A DNA stretch of 10,163 nt from the NCBI GenBank assembly GCA_021443825.1, contig JABUTE010000182.1:1-10163 (forward strand), given 5' to 3'. The position numbers were made by a program, and so were the translations under genes. This DNA is from Bacillota bacterium. Its GTDB lineage: Bacteria > Bacillota > Clostridia > Peptostreptococcales > Anaerovoracaceae. Of the stretch, positions 1 through 5,688 are shown one piece after another (within the stretch, counting starts at the first letter, position 1; each line of letters opens with the position of its first letter). A model generated the notes under the pieces. It was not told the DNA's origin, ran no database searches, and saw nothing but the letters and a program-made list of their open reading frames with translations.

Positions 1-801
1 AAGGGCATCATCCTGCAGTACGCAAAGAAGCTTGGCCTGGGCATCGGCATCAAGGGTCTGTACAACATCCAGTTCATCGTCGATGCGAACGAGGATGTCT
101 ACATCATCGAGGTCAACCCCAGATCGTCCAGAACGGTTCCCTTCCTCTCCAAGGCGACCGGCTATTCGCTGGCTGACATCGCCACCGAGGTCATTTTGGG
201 CAAGAGCCTGAAGGAGCAGGGAATCTTCGCTCTGTATCCTCCCGAAAAGAGCAGATATTACGTAAAGGTTCCTGTATTCTCGTTTAACAAGATCAAGGGT
301 CTGGACGCTTACTTGTCTCCCGAGATGAAGTCCACCGGCGAAGCCATCGGCTACGACAACAAGCTGAACAGAGCGCTGTATAAGGCGCTGCAGGCCGGCG
401 GTACCCACCTGCAGAATTACGGTACCGTATTCGCCACCATCGCAGATAAGGATAAGCAGGAAGCACTGCCTTTGATCCGCCGCTTCTACAACCTGGGCTT
501 CAACATCCAGGCCACCGAAGGAACCACCAGATTCCTCAAGGAAAACGGCATCCGTACCCATATGCTCCACAAGCTCAATGCCGGCAGCCAGGAGATCGCC
601 GATGCCATCCGCCAGGGCCACATCGCTTATATCATCAATACGAGAGATGTCGGCTCCAGCCCTGAGATGAACGACGGCGTCGAGATCCGCAACCTGGCCA
701 CCGAAAACAACTGCACCGTATTTACGTCTCTTGATACCGTAAAGGTCCTGCTGGACGTTCTGGAGGAGACCACCCTGACCATCTCCACCATCGACGCATA
801 G
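1..801 (+). CDS. carB: Carbamoyl-phosphate synthase large subunit, 3' end (partial)
   Basis: This is the C-terminal 266 residues of the large subunit, which makes carbamoyl phosphate from bicarbonate, ammonia delivered by CarA, and two ATP. It is the first committed supply step for pyrimidines and arginine. The frame is open from base 1, so the gene begins upstream; full-length CarB is about 1,060-1,070 residues. The first 60 or so residues end the second ATP-grasp domain, with the diagnostic VNPRSSRTVPFLSKATG stretch at about fragment residues 38-54. From about fragment residue 141 (GTVFATIADKDK) to the end lies the MGS-like allosteric domain, which binds UMP or IMP in the family; the TEGTT loop near residue 172 is part of that site. 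The stop at 799-801 is 19 nt before pyrK. The pyr gene neighbours point to the pyrimidine pathway. Identity is very secure. Confidence 0.97.
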   Translation, partial: KGIILQYAKKLGLGIGIKGLYNIQFIVDANEDVYIIEVNPRSSRTVPFLSKATGYSLADIATEVILGKSLKEQGIFALYPPEKSRYYVKVPVFSFNKIKGLDAYLSPEMKSTGEAIGYDNKLNRALYKALQAGGTHLQNYGTVFATIADKDKQEALPLIRRFYNLGFNIQATEGTTRFLKENGIRTHMLHKLNAGSQEIADAIRQGHIAYIINTRDVGSSPEMNDGVEIRNLATENNCTVFTSLDTVKVLLDVLEETTLTISTIDA

Positions 802-820
802 GGCAGGGGAAAGGACAACG

Positions 821-1555
821 ATGAAAGACGTACTGTTAACCGTTAAAGAGAATACCGCTCTCGTCAGCGGTGTCTATAAAATGGTGCTGGAGGGCGATTG
901 CTCTCATATCACCGCAGCCGGACAGTTTGTCAATTTCAAGCTGGACGGACTCTATCTGCGCAGACCCATCTCGGTCTGCGACCTGAACGGCAATGAGCTG
1001 ACCGTCATCTATAAGGTGGTGGGTAAAGGCACCCGGCAGATGTCTGCCATGACGAAAGGGCAGCAGCTGCAGGTGCTCACCGGGCTGGGCAACGGCTATG
1101 ACCTGGCTCCTGCCGGCGAGGCGCCTCTTCTCATCGGCGGAGGCGTAGGTGTTCCCCCCATGTATCTGCTGGCAAAAAAGCTGCTGGCAGAAGGAAAGAC
1201 GCCTCAGGTGATCCTGGGCTTCAACACCCAAGCGGAGGTCTTCTACGAAGAAGAATTCAAGGCGCTGGGCTGCCAGGTTACCGTTACCACTGTAGACGGC
1301 AGCAAGGGCGTAAAGGGCTTCGTTACCGACGGGCTTCCCAAAGCCTATTCGTATTTCTATTGCTGCGGACCGGAGCCTATGCTGAAGGCGGTCTACAGAA
1401 GCTGCACCACCTCCGGACAGTTCAGCTTTGAAGAGCGCATGGGATGCGGCTTTGGTGCCTGCATGGGCTGCACCTGCAAGACCGTTACCGGCTACAAGAG
1501 GATCTGCAAAGACGGTCCCGTCATGAAAAAGGAGGAGATCCTGTGGGAAGATTAA
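821..1555 (+). CDS. pyrK: Dihydroorotate dehydrogenase B, electron-transfer subunit
   Basis: This 244-residue protein is the FAD and [2Fe-2S] subunit that passes electrons from PyrD to NAD+ in class 1B dihydroorotate dehydrogenase. The N-terminal half is a ferredoxin-reductase-like FAD domain with the RRPIS flavin motif at residues 47-51. A glycine-rich nucleotide loop (LLIGGGVGVPPMYLL) and a CCGPEPML segment mark the NAD-binding half. The C-terminal cluster motif is C209-X4-C214-X2-C217-X11-C229, the usual PyrK order. The ATG at 821 follows a purine-rich AGGGGAAAGG. The last 13 bases overlap pyrD, which argues for translational coupling and a fixed PyrK:PyrD ratio. The length is close to the family norm and all four cluster cysteines are present. 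Confidence 0.96.
   Translation: MKDVLLTVKENTALVSGVYKMVLEGDCSHITAAGQFVNFKLDGLYLRRPISVCDLNGNELTVIYKVVGKGTRQMSAMTKGQQLQVLTGLGNGYDLAPAGEAPLLIGGGVGVPPMYLLAKKLLAEGKTPQVILGFNTQAEVFYEEEFKALGCQVTVTTVDGSKGVKGFVTDGLPKAYSYFYCCGPEPMLKAVYRSCTTSGQFSFEERMGCGFGACMGCTCKTVTGYKRICKDGPVMKKEEILWED
1530..1535 (+). promoter_or_regulatory. Ribosome binding site that sets the pyrD GTG start
   Basis: AGGAGG lies inside the end of pyrK, 7 nt before the GTG at 1543. It selects that GTG rather than an in-frame ATG at 1444, which would add 33 residues read out of frame from the PyrK iron-sulfur region. Confidence 0.8.
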
Positions 1556-2454
1556 GCGTAACTCTTTGCGGCATCGAGATCGATAATCCGGTCATCCCCG
1601 CATCCGGCACCTTCGGCTACGGCTACGAATTTGCTGAAATCTATGATATCAACTGTCTGGGCACCTTTTCCTTTAAAGGAACCACCAAAGATCCCCGCTT
1701 CGGAAACCCGACTCCCCGCATCGCCGAATGCTATGCCGGCATGATCAATGCCGTCGGCCTGCAGAACCCGGGCGTCGAAAAGGTCATCGAAGAGGAGCTG
1801 CCCAAGCTGGCCAAGTGCTTTCATAAGCCGGTCATGGCCAATGTGAGCGGCTTTGCCATCGAAGACTATGCCTATACCTGCGAAAAGCTGGATAAGGAGC
1901 CTCAGGTAGGCTGGCTGGAGGTCAACATCAGCTGCCCCAATGTGCACGGAGGCGGCATGACCTTCGGCACCGATCCCGAGCAGGCAGCAGCCGTCGTAAG
2001 GGCGGTCAAGGCCGTTACCACCAAGCCGGTCTTCGTTAAGCTGACCCCCAACGTCACCGACATCGTCGCTATCGCCAAAGCCTGCGAAGCAGCAGGGGCC
2101 GATGGCATCTCTCTCATCAATACCATGCTGGGCATGCGCATCGATCTGAAGACAAGGAAGCCGGTGATCGCCAATACCATGGGCGGCTTCTCAGGGCCTG
2201 CCATCTTTCCCGTCGCTTTGCGCATGGTCTATCAGGTCGCCCATGCGGTGAAGATCCCCGTCATCGGCATCGGCGGCGTTTCCACGGCAGAGGATGTGAT
2301 CGAAATGATGCTGGCAGGCGCCACCGCAGTAGAGGTGGGTGCTGCAAATCTCGTTGATCCTATGGTCTGCAGGAAGATCATCGAAGAGCTTCCCGCCGTC
2401 ATGGATACATACAGAATCGATAACTTAAAGGATATTATTGGAGGAGTAAGATAA
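1543..2454 (+). CDS. pyrD: Dihydroorotate dehydrogenase B, catalytic subunit (class 1B)
   Basis: This FMN-dependent TIM-barrel enzyme oxidises dihydroorotate to orotate, and electrons leave through PyrK to NAD+. Starting at the GTG at 1543 gives 303 residues, the normal class 1B size. The protein opens directly with the family N-terminus (GRLSVTLCGIEIDNPVIPAS). The active-site loop is NISCPNVHGG, with the catalytic base Cys at residue 131. FVKLTPNVTD (Lys166) and GIGGV (residues 242-246) are FMN/phosphate-binding strands. A cysteine rather than a serine base fits the soluble class 1 enzymes and not the membrane quinone-linked class 2. The stop is 1 nt before the pyrF ATG. Overlap with pyrK and near-contact with pyrF place it mid-operon. 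Confidence 0.96.
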   Translation: MGRLSVTLCGIEIDNPVIPASGTFGYGYEFAEIYDINCLGTFSFKGTTKDPRFGNPTPRIAECYAGMINAVGLQNPGVEKVIEEELPKLAKCFHKPVMANVSGFAIEDYAYTCEKLDKEPQVGWLEVNISCPNVHGGGMTFGTDPEQAAAVVRAVKAVTTKPVFVKLTPNVTDIVAIAKACEAAGADGISLINTMLGMRIDLKTRKPVIANTMGGFSGPAIFPVALRMVYQVAHAVKIPVIGIGGVSTAEDVIEMMLAGATAVEVGAANLVDPMVCRKIIEELPAVMDTYRIDNLKDIIGGVR

Positions 2455-2455
2455 C

Positions 2456-3160
2456 ATGGGCAAGGACGTTATCGTAGCCTGCGACTTTGCAAGCGCAGAA
2501 GCTACCTATGCATTTCTGGACAAGTTCACCGGAAGAAAGCCGTTCGTAAAGATCGGCATGGAGCTGTATTATGCAGAAGGCCCCGCCATCGTAAAAGAGA
2601 TCAAGAAGAGAGGTCACAAGATCTTTCTGGATCTGAAGCTGCACGATATTCCCAATACCGTTAAGAAGGCCATGGCTGTCCTGAGCCATCTGGATGTAGA
2701 TATCTGCAATCTGCATGCAGCAGGTGCCACTGCCATGATGCAGGGCGCGCTGGAGGGTCTTACCAGAGAAGACGGCACCAGACCTCTGCTCATCGCCGTT
2801 ACCCAGCTGACCTCCACCGATCAGGAGACCATGGAAAGGGATCTGCTGATCAAAGAACCTATCGATCAGGTGGTCATGCACTACGCAAAGACTGCCCAGC
2901 TGGCAGGTCTTGACGGCGTGGTCTGCTCTCCCCTGGAGGCAGAAAAGGTCCACACCCTCTGCGGCGAAAAGTTCCTGACCGTCACCCCCGGCATCCGCTT
3001 CGCCGACGGCGATAAGGGCGATCAGAAGCGTGTCATGACCCCGGCAGACGCGAAGGCCATCGGCTCTGACTATATCGTTGTCGGACGGCCCATCACCGCC
3101 GCCGCCGATCCCGTAGCTGCTTACGAGCGCTGCATCCGTGAATTTGTAGACGAAGAATAA
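2456..3160 (+). CDS. pyrF: Orotidine 5'-phosphate decarboxylase
   Basis: This enzyme decarboxylates OMP to UMP, the last step of the de novo UMP pathway. The 234-residue protein matches the short bacterial group (B. subtilis-like). The catalytic signature DLKLHDIPNT spans residues 59-68, giving the Asp59/Lys61/Asp64 charged network of the active site. TPGIR (177-181) and VVGRPI (208-213) form the phosphate-binding end of the barrel. The ATG at 2456 is 1 nt after the pyrD stop and is preceded by a GGAGGAG at about 2440, so the start is well supported. A 21-nt gap leads to pyrE, which makes its OMP substrate. No odd features are seen. Confidence 0.97.
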   Translation: MGKDVIVACDFASAEATYAFLDKFTGRKPFVKIGMELYYAEGPAIVKEIKKRGHKIFLDLKLHDIPNTVKKAMAVLSHLDVDICNLHAAGATAMMQGALEGLTREDGTRPLLIAVTQLTSTDQETMERDLLIKEPIDQVVMHYAKTAQLAGLDGVVCSPLEAEKVHTLCGEKFLTVTPGIRFADGDKGDQKRVMTPADAKAIGSDYIVVGRPITAAADPVAAYERCIREFVDEE

Positions 3161-3181
3161 TCGTAAAGGAGACTGATACAT

Positions 3182-3826
3182 ATGGAACTCAATAAACTCA
3201 TCGCACAGGATCTGCTCAAGATCAAGGCTGTATTCTTCCGCCCCGACGAGCCCTTTATCTGGGCCTCCGGCATCAAGAGCCCCGTTTATTGCGACAACCG
3301 CCTGACCCTCACCTCTCCCGAGGTGCGCAACGATGTGGAAAACGGTCTGGTCACCCTGATCAAAGAGAACTATCCCGAAGTGGAAGTGCTGATGGGCACC
3401 TCTACCGCAGGCATCGCCCATGCAGCCATCTGCGGACATATCATGGGTCTTCCCATGGGCTATGTCAGAAGCGGCAATAAGGATCATGGCAGACAGAACC
3501 AGATCGAGGGAAGACTGGAGCCGGGCCAGAAGGTGGTCGTCGTAGAAGATCTGATCTCCACCGGCGGCAGCGTCATCGAGGTGGTCAATGTGCTCAGAGA
3601 AGCAGGTGCCGATGTTCTGGGCGTTGTATCCATCTTCACCTACGGCATGCAGAAGGGGCTCACCCGACTGGCCGAGGCCAACGTAAAGAACGTTTCTCTC
3701 TCCAACTTCGACACCATCGCCGAGGTCGCCGCTGAGCAGAGCTACATCAAGCCCGAAGATATCGCAAGACTGATCGCCTTCCGCAACAATCCCTCCGACG
3801 AAAGCTGGATCGGAGGCACCAAGTAG
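3182..3826 (+). CDS. pyrE: Orotate phosphoribosyltransferase
   Basis: This enzyme joins orotate and PRPP to give OMP. The 214-residue protein carries the PRPP-binding motif VVVVEDLISTGGS at residues 118-130, with the paired acidic residues Glu122/Asp123. The flexible catalytic loop is visible as VRSGNKDHG (residues 95-103, including Arg96, Lys100 and His102). The start at 3182 has AAGGAG at 3166-3171, a 10-nt spacing. The TAG stop at 3824-3826 abuts the pyrB ATG with no spacer, and the pyrB ribosome binding site (GGAGG near 3811) lies inside pyrE. This arrangement favours translational coupling of the two genes. Size and motifs are typical, and the call is secure. Confidence 0.97.
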   Translation: MELNKLIAQDLLKIKAVFFRPDEPFIWASGIKSPVYCDNRLTLTSPEVRNDVENGLVTLIKENYPEVEVLMGTSTAGIAHAAICGHIMGLPMGYVRSGNKDHGRQNQIEGRLEPGQKVVVVEDLISTGGSVIEVVNVLREAGADVLGVVSIFTYGMQKGLTRLAEANVKNVSLSNFDTIAEVAAEQSYIKPEDIARLIAFRNNPSDESWIGGTK

Positions 3827-4951
3827 ATGAAGAGCTTAATTGACATCGTCGATCTGAGCATTCAGGAGCTGCAGCTTCTCATTGAAACTGCAAAGGACAT
3901 CAGCCAGAACCCTGCAAAGTATCACCATATGTGTGATACCAAAACTCTTGCGACTCTGTTTTTCGAGCCCTCGACCCGTACGAGAATGAGCTTTGAGGCA
4001 GCCATGTTCGAGCTGGGCGGCAATGTCATCTCCATGTCCAGCGCCGGATCGTCTTCGGCGGCCAAGGGAGAAAGCGTTGCCGATACGGCAAAGATCGTCA
4101 GCTGCTATGCCGACATCATCGCCATGCGCCATCCCAAGGACGGCTCTGCCTACGTTGCAGCGAGCAATGCTTCGGTTCCCTTTATCAACGGGGGAGACGG
4201 CGGCCATTGCCATCCCACCCAGACCCTGGCGGACCTTCTGACCATCGACAGAGAAAAGGGCAGGCTTCACGATCTGACCATCGGTCTTTGCGGCGATCTG
4301 AAATACGGAAGAACGGTCCACTCTCTGATCAGCGCCATGTGCCGGTACGAGAATATCCGCTTCGTGCTCATCTCGCCTGAGGAACTGAAGGTACCCGATT
4401 ATGTGATCCGCGTGCTTCAAAACAGCGGCATTCCCTACAGCGAAACAGCCGATCTGGAAGGCGCTCTTCCGCAGCTGGACATTCTCTATATGACCAGGAT
4501 CCAGAAGGAGCGCTTTGCCGATGCCGACGAATACGAACGTTTGAAGAACAGCTATGTGCTCAATACGGAAAAGATGAAGCTGGCAAAGGCCGACATGGCG
4601 GTGCTGCATCCGCTGCCCCGCGTCAACGAGATCAGCGTTGCTGTCGATGCCGACCCCAGAGCAGCCTACTTCAGGCAGGCCCTCAACGGCAAATATATGC
4701 GCATGGCACTTATTTTAAAGCTGCTCAGCGATGCAGGAAAGCTGCAGCTCCCCGCTACGGTTCCTCTTGCAAAGGGCGCAAAGGGAGCAGACGAAAAGCA
4801 GCTGAAGCTGATCCCCGGCAGATATGTATGCGCCAACCCGCGCTGCATCACCACCACCGAGCAGGAGCTTCCCCAGATCTTCTTTGAAGCAGAGGAGGAT
4901 GGACAGACTGTCTGCCGCTGCCTCTATTGCGAGGAAAAAGTCGAACGATAA
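3827..4951 (+). CDS. pyrB: Aspartate carbamoyltransferase catalytic chain fused to a PyrI-like zinc domain
   Basis: This enzyme condenses carbamoyl phosphate and aspartate to carbamoylaspartate. Residues 1 to about 303 are an ordinary catalytic chain: the carbamoyl-phosphate motif STRTR at 49-53, the mobile loop Lys80 in AAKGES, HPTQT at 129-133, GDLKYGRTVHS at 156-166 and HPLPRVNE at 261-268. At 374 residues the protein is about 65-70 longer than a usual PyrB. After a linker (about 304-326), the tail carries C335-X4-C340-X24-C365-X2-C368, ending in a CLYCEEKV stretch. This closely resembles the zinc domain of the regulatory chain PyrI (in E. coli C-X4-C-X23-C-X2-C, ending CKYCEKEF). The nucleotide-binding allosteric half of PyrI is absent, and no separate pyrI lies in the window. 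The catalytic call is very secure; the zinc-domain homology is a by-eye match with good spacing. It is the last gene of the pyr cluster, and no terminator follows it directly. Confidence 0.95.
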   Translation: MKSLIDIVDLSIQELQLLIETAKDISQNPAKYHHMCDTKTLATLFFEPSTRTRMSFEAAMFELGGNVISMSSAGSSSAAKGESVADTAKIVSCYADIIAMRHPKDGSAYVAASNASVPFINGGDGGHCHPTQTLADLLTIDREKGRLHDLTIGLCGDLKYGRTVHSLISAMCRYENIRFVLISPEELKVPDYVIRVLQNSGIPYSETADLEGALPQLDILYMTRIQKERFADADEYERLKNSYVLNTEKMKLAKADMAVLHPLPRVNEISVAVDADPRAAYFRQALNGKYMRMALILKLLSDAGKLQLPATVPLAKGAKGADEKQLKLIPGRYVCANPRCITTTEQELPQIFFEAEEDGQTVCRCLYCEEKVER

Positions 4952-4967
4952 GCCTTGAAAAAATAAC

Positions 4968-5026
4968 ATAATTCGGATATGGAATATTGATTTTGTGCCG
5001 AATTACTGTTAGAATATCCGGGTATT
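4968..5026 (+). promoter_or_regulatory. Candidate PurR-type operator: inverted CCGAA/CCG repeats around the pur promoter
   Basis: AATTCGG at 4970-4976 is matched by its exact inverse CCGAATT at 4998-5004, which sits between the -35 and -10 elements. CGGATAT at 4974-4980 is also matched by its inverse ATATCCG at 5014-5020, overlapping the -10. The left 13-mer (4968-4980) fits the reverse of the B. subtilis PurBox (AWWWCCGAACWWT) at 12 of 13 positions; the other two copies are weaker. The spacing does not equal the 16-17 nt I recall for B. subtilis box pairs. The position would suit a repressor. Identity of the binding protein is inference. Confidence 0.4.
4987..5015 (+). promoter_or_regulatory. 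Sigma-A-like promoter with extended -10 for the purine operon
   Basis: TTGATT at 4987-4992 and TAGAAT at 5010-5015 are separated by 17 nt, and TG at 5007-5008 gives an extended -10 (TGTTAGAAT). The predicted start is about 5021-5023, just before the riboswitch P1 stem at 5030. It lies in the only AT-rich intergenic stretch of the window and points into purE. Confidence 0.75.
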
Positions 5027-5029
5027 TGC

Positions 5030-5107
5030 AAAAGTGCTGTAACTGACGGAATTTAGTGGATCACCACAGTGGAGCAGCATTTTTATTTCCAAGCCGACCG
5101 TCTGGGC
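5030..5107 (+). promoter_or_regulatory. ZTP/ZMP riboswitch aptamer (pfl motif) upstream of purE
   Basis: This RNA element senses ZMP/ZTP (AICAR nucleotides, which rise when 10-formyl-tetrahydrofolate is scarce) and in the known class turns expression on. P1 pairs 5030-5039 (AAAAGTGCTG) with 5075-5084 (CAGCATTTTT), with one G-T wobble. P2 is GTGG 5056-5059 with CCAC 5064-5067 and a 4-nt loop. The conserved 5' domain reads GTAACTGACGGAA, then AGTGGAGC after P2. The 3' core is CCGACCGTCTGGGCA at 5094-5108. GACGG (5045-5049) can pair with CCGTC (5098-5102) as the pseudoknot; the better-known members use GGCG with CGCC here, so the pairing is kept by compensating changes. GCC 5093-5095 with GGC 5105-5107 gives P3. 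The match to the class consensus was made from memory. Confidence 0.88.
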
Positions 5108-5154
5108 ACACTTGAACATAGTCCTCTATTACAAGTGTGCCCTTTTTATTTTTT
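5104..5154 (+). terminator. Intrinsic terminator forming the riboswitch expression platform
   Basis: GGGCACACTTG at 5104-5114 pairs perfectly with CAAGTGTGCCC at 5132-5142 (11 bp, 17-nt loop), followed by TTTTTATTTTTT at 5143-5154. The first four bases of the stem are the GGGC of the aptamer 3' core, so aptamer folding and the terminator base are mutually exclusive. That is the layout of a ligand-activated attenuator. It lies 26 nt before the purE ATG. Confidence 0.93.
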
Positions 5155-5180
5155 GCGGCACATCGTAAAAGGAGGGAAAA

Positions 5181-5669
5181 ATGAAAAAAGTCGGAATCGT
5201 TATGGGCAGTGACAGTGATCTGCCTATCATCCAGAAAGCGGTCAAGGTGCTGAAAGACCTGCAGATCCCCTATGAGGTCCATGTCTATTCGGCTCACCGG
5301 ACTCCGGAAGAAGCAAAGGCCTTCAGCGCAGGCGCTGAAAGCAGCGGCTTTGGCGTGATCATTGCTGCAGCAGGCATGGCAGCCCATCTGGCCGGTGCGG
5401 TCGCAGCCAATACGACCCTTCCGGTGATCGGAATTCCCTGCAAGTCCTCCAATCTGGAAGGGCTGGACGCACTGCTCTCGACGGTGCAGATGCCTTCCGG
5501 TATTCCTGTTGCGACCGTTGCCATCGACGGCGGTGCAAATGCAGCCTTCCTCGCAGCGCAGATCCTGGCGTTATCGGATGCTGAGCTGTCGGAAAGACTC
5601 AAGTCCAGAAGAAAAGCAGATGCACAGGCAGTCCTTACCAAGGATGCCGGCATCATGGAACGTCTGTAG
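5181..5669 (+). CDS. purE: 5-(carboxyamino)imidazole ribonucleotide mutase, class I PurE
   Basis: PurE converts N5-carboxyaminoimidazole ribonucleotide to CAIR in purine synthesis. The 162-residue protein has the phosphate loop GSDSD (residues 9-13), the catalytic SAHRTPE with His39 (37-43), AAGMAAHLAG (63-72) and an LLSTVQMPSGIPVATV stretch that is diagnostic of class I. Start ATG 5181 has AGGAGG at 5170-5175, a 5-nt spacing. It is the first gene after the riboswitch terminator. No purK, which supplies N5-CAIR from AIR, lies beside it in the window; it may be elsewhere, or the organism may rely on spontaneous carboxylation at high CO2. A 19-nt gap leads to purF. Confidence 0.96.
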   Translation: MKKVGIVMGSDSDLPIIQKAVKVLKDLQIPYEVHVYSAHRTPEEAKAFSAGAESSGFGVIIAAAGMAAHLAGAVAANTTLPVIGIPCKSSNLEGLDALLSTVQMPSGIPVATVAIDGGANAAFLAAQILALSDAELSERLKSRRKADAQAVLTKDAGIMERL

Positions 5670-5676
5670 TGTAAAG

Positions 5677-5682
5677 AAGGAG
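5677..5682 (+). promoter_or_regulatory. Ribosome binding site that fixes the purF-like start
   Basis: AAGGAG lies 6 nt before the ATG at 5689. It matters because this start makes the mature N-terminus Gly rather than Cys. The frame is open further upstream to 5509, but that stretch is purE read in another frame and has no Cys in the position a PurF nucleophile would need. Confidence 0.8.
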
Positions 5683-5688
5683 ACTCAA

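Noticed and set aside
196..198. TTG at 196 as a possible start of a separate gene
   Set aside because: The frame continues without a stop from base 1 with clear CarB sequence (NPRSSRTVPFLSKATG) upstream of the TTG, so it is an internal codon of carB.
4970..5004. AATTCGG/CCGAATT hairpin as an intrinsic terminator for the pyr operon
   Set aside because: The stem is only 7 bp with a 21-nt loop and no T-run follows it; it overlaps the promoter, so an operator role is more plausible.
5045..5145. THF or guanine riboswitch as alternative identity of the purE leader
   Set aside because: I do not find the guanine-switch core or the THF-switch core, while the ordered P1, P2, AGTGGAGC and CCGACCGTCTGGGCA elements with a pseudoknot fit the ZTP class.
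5509..5688. N-terminal extension of the purF-like frame into purE
   Set aside because: The extension is purE read in another frame. The ribosome binding site at 5677-5682 and the family N-terminus both support the ATG at 5689.
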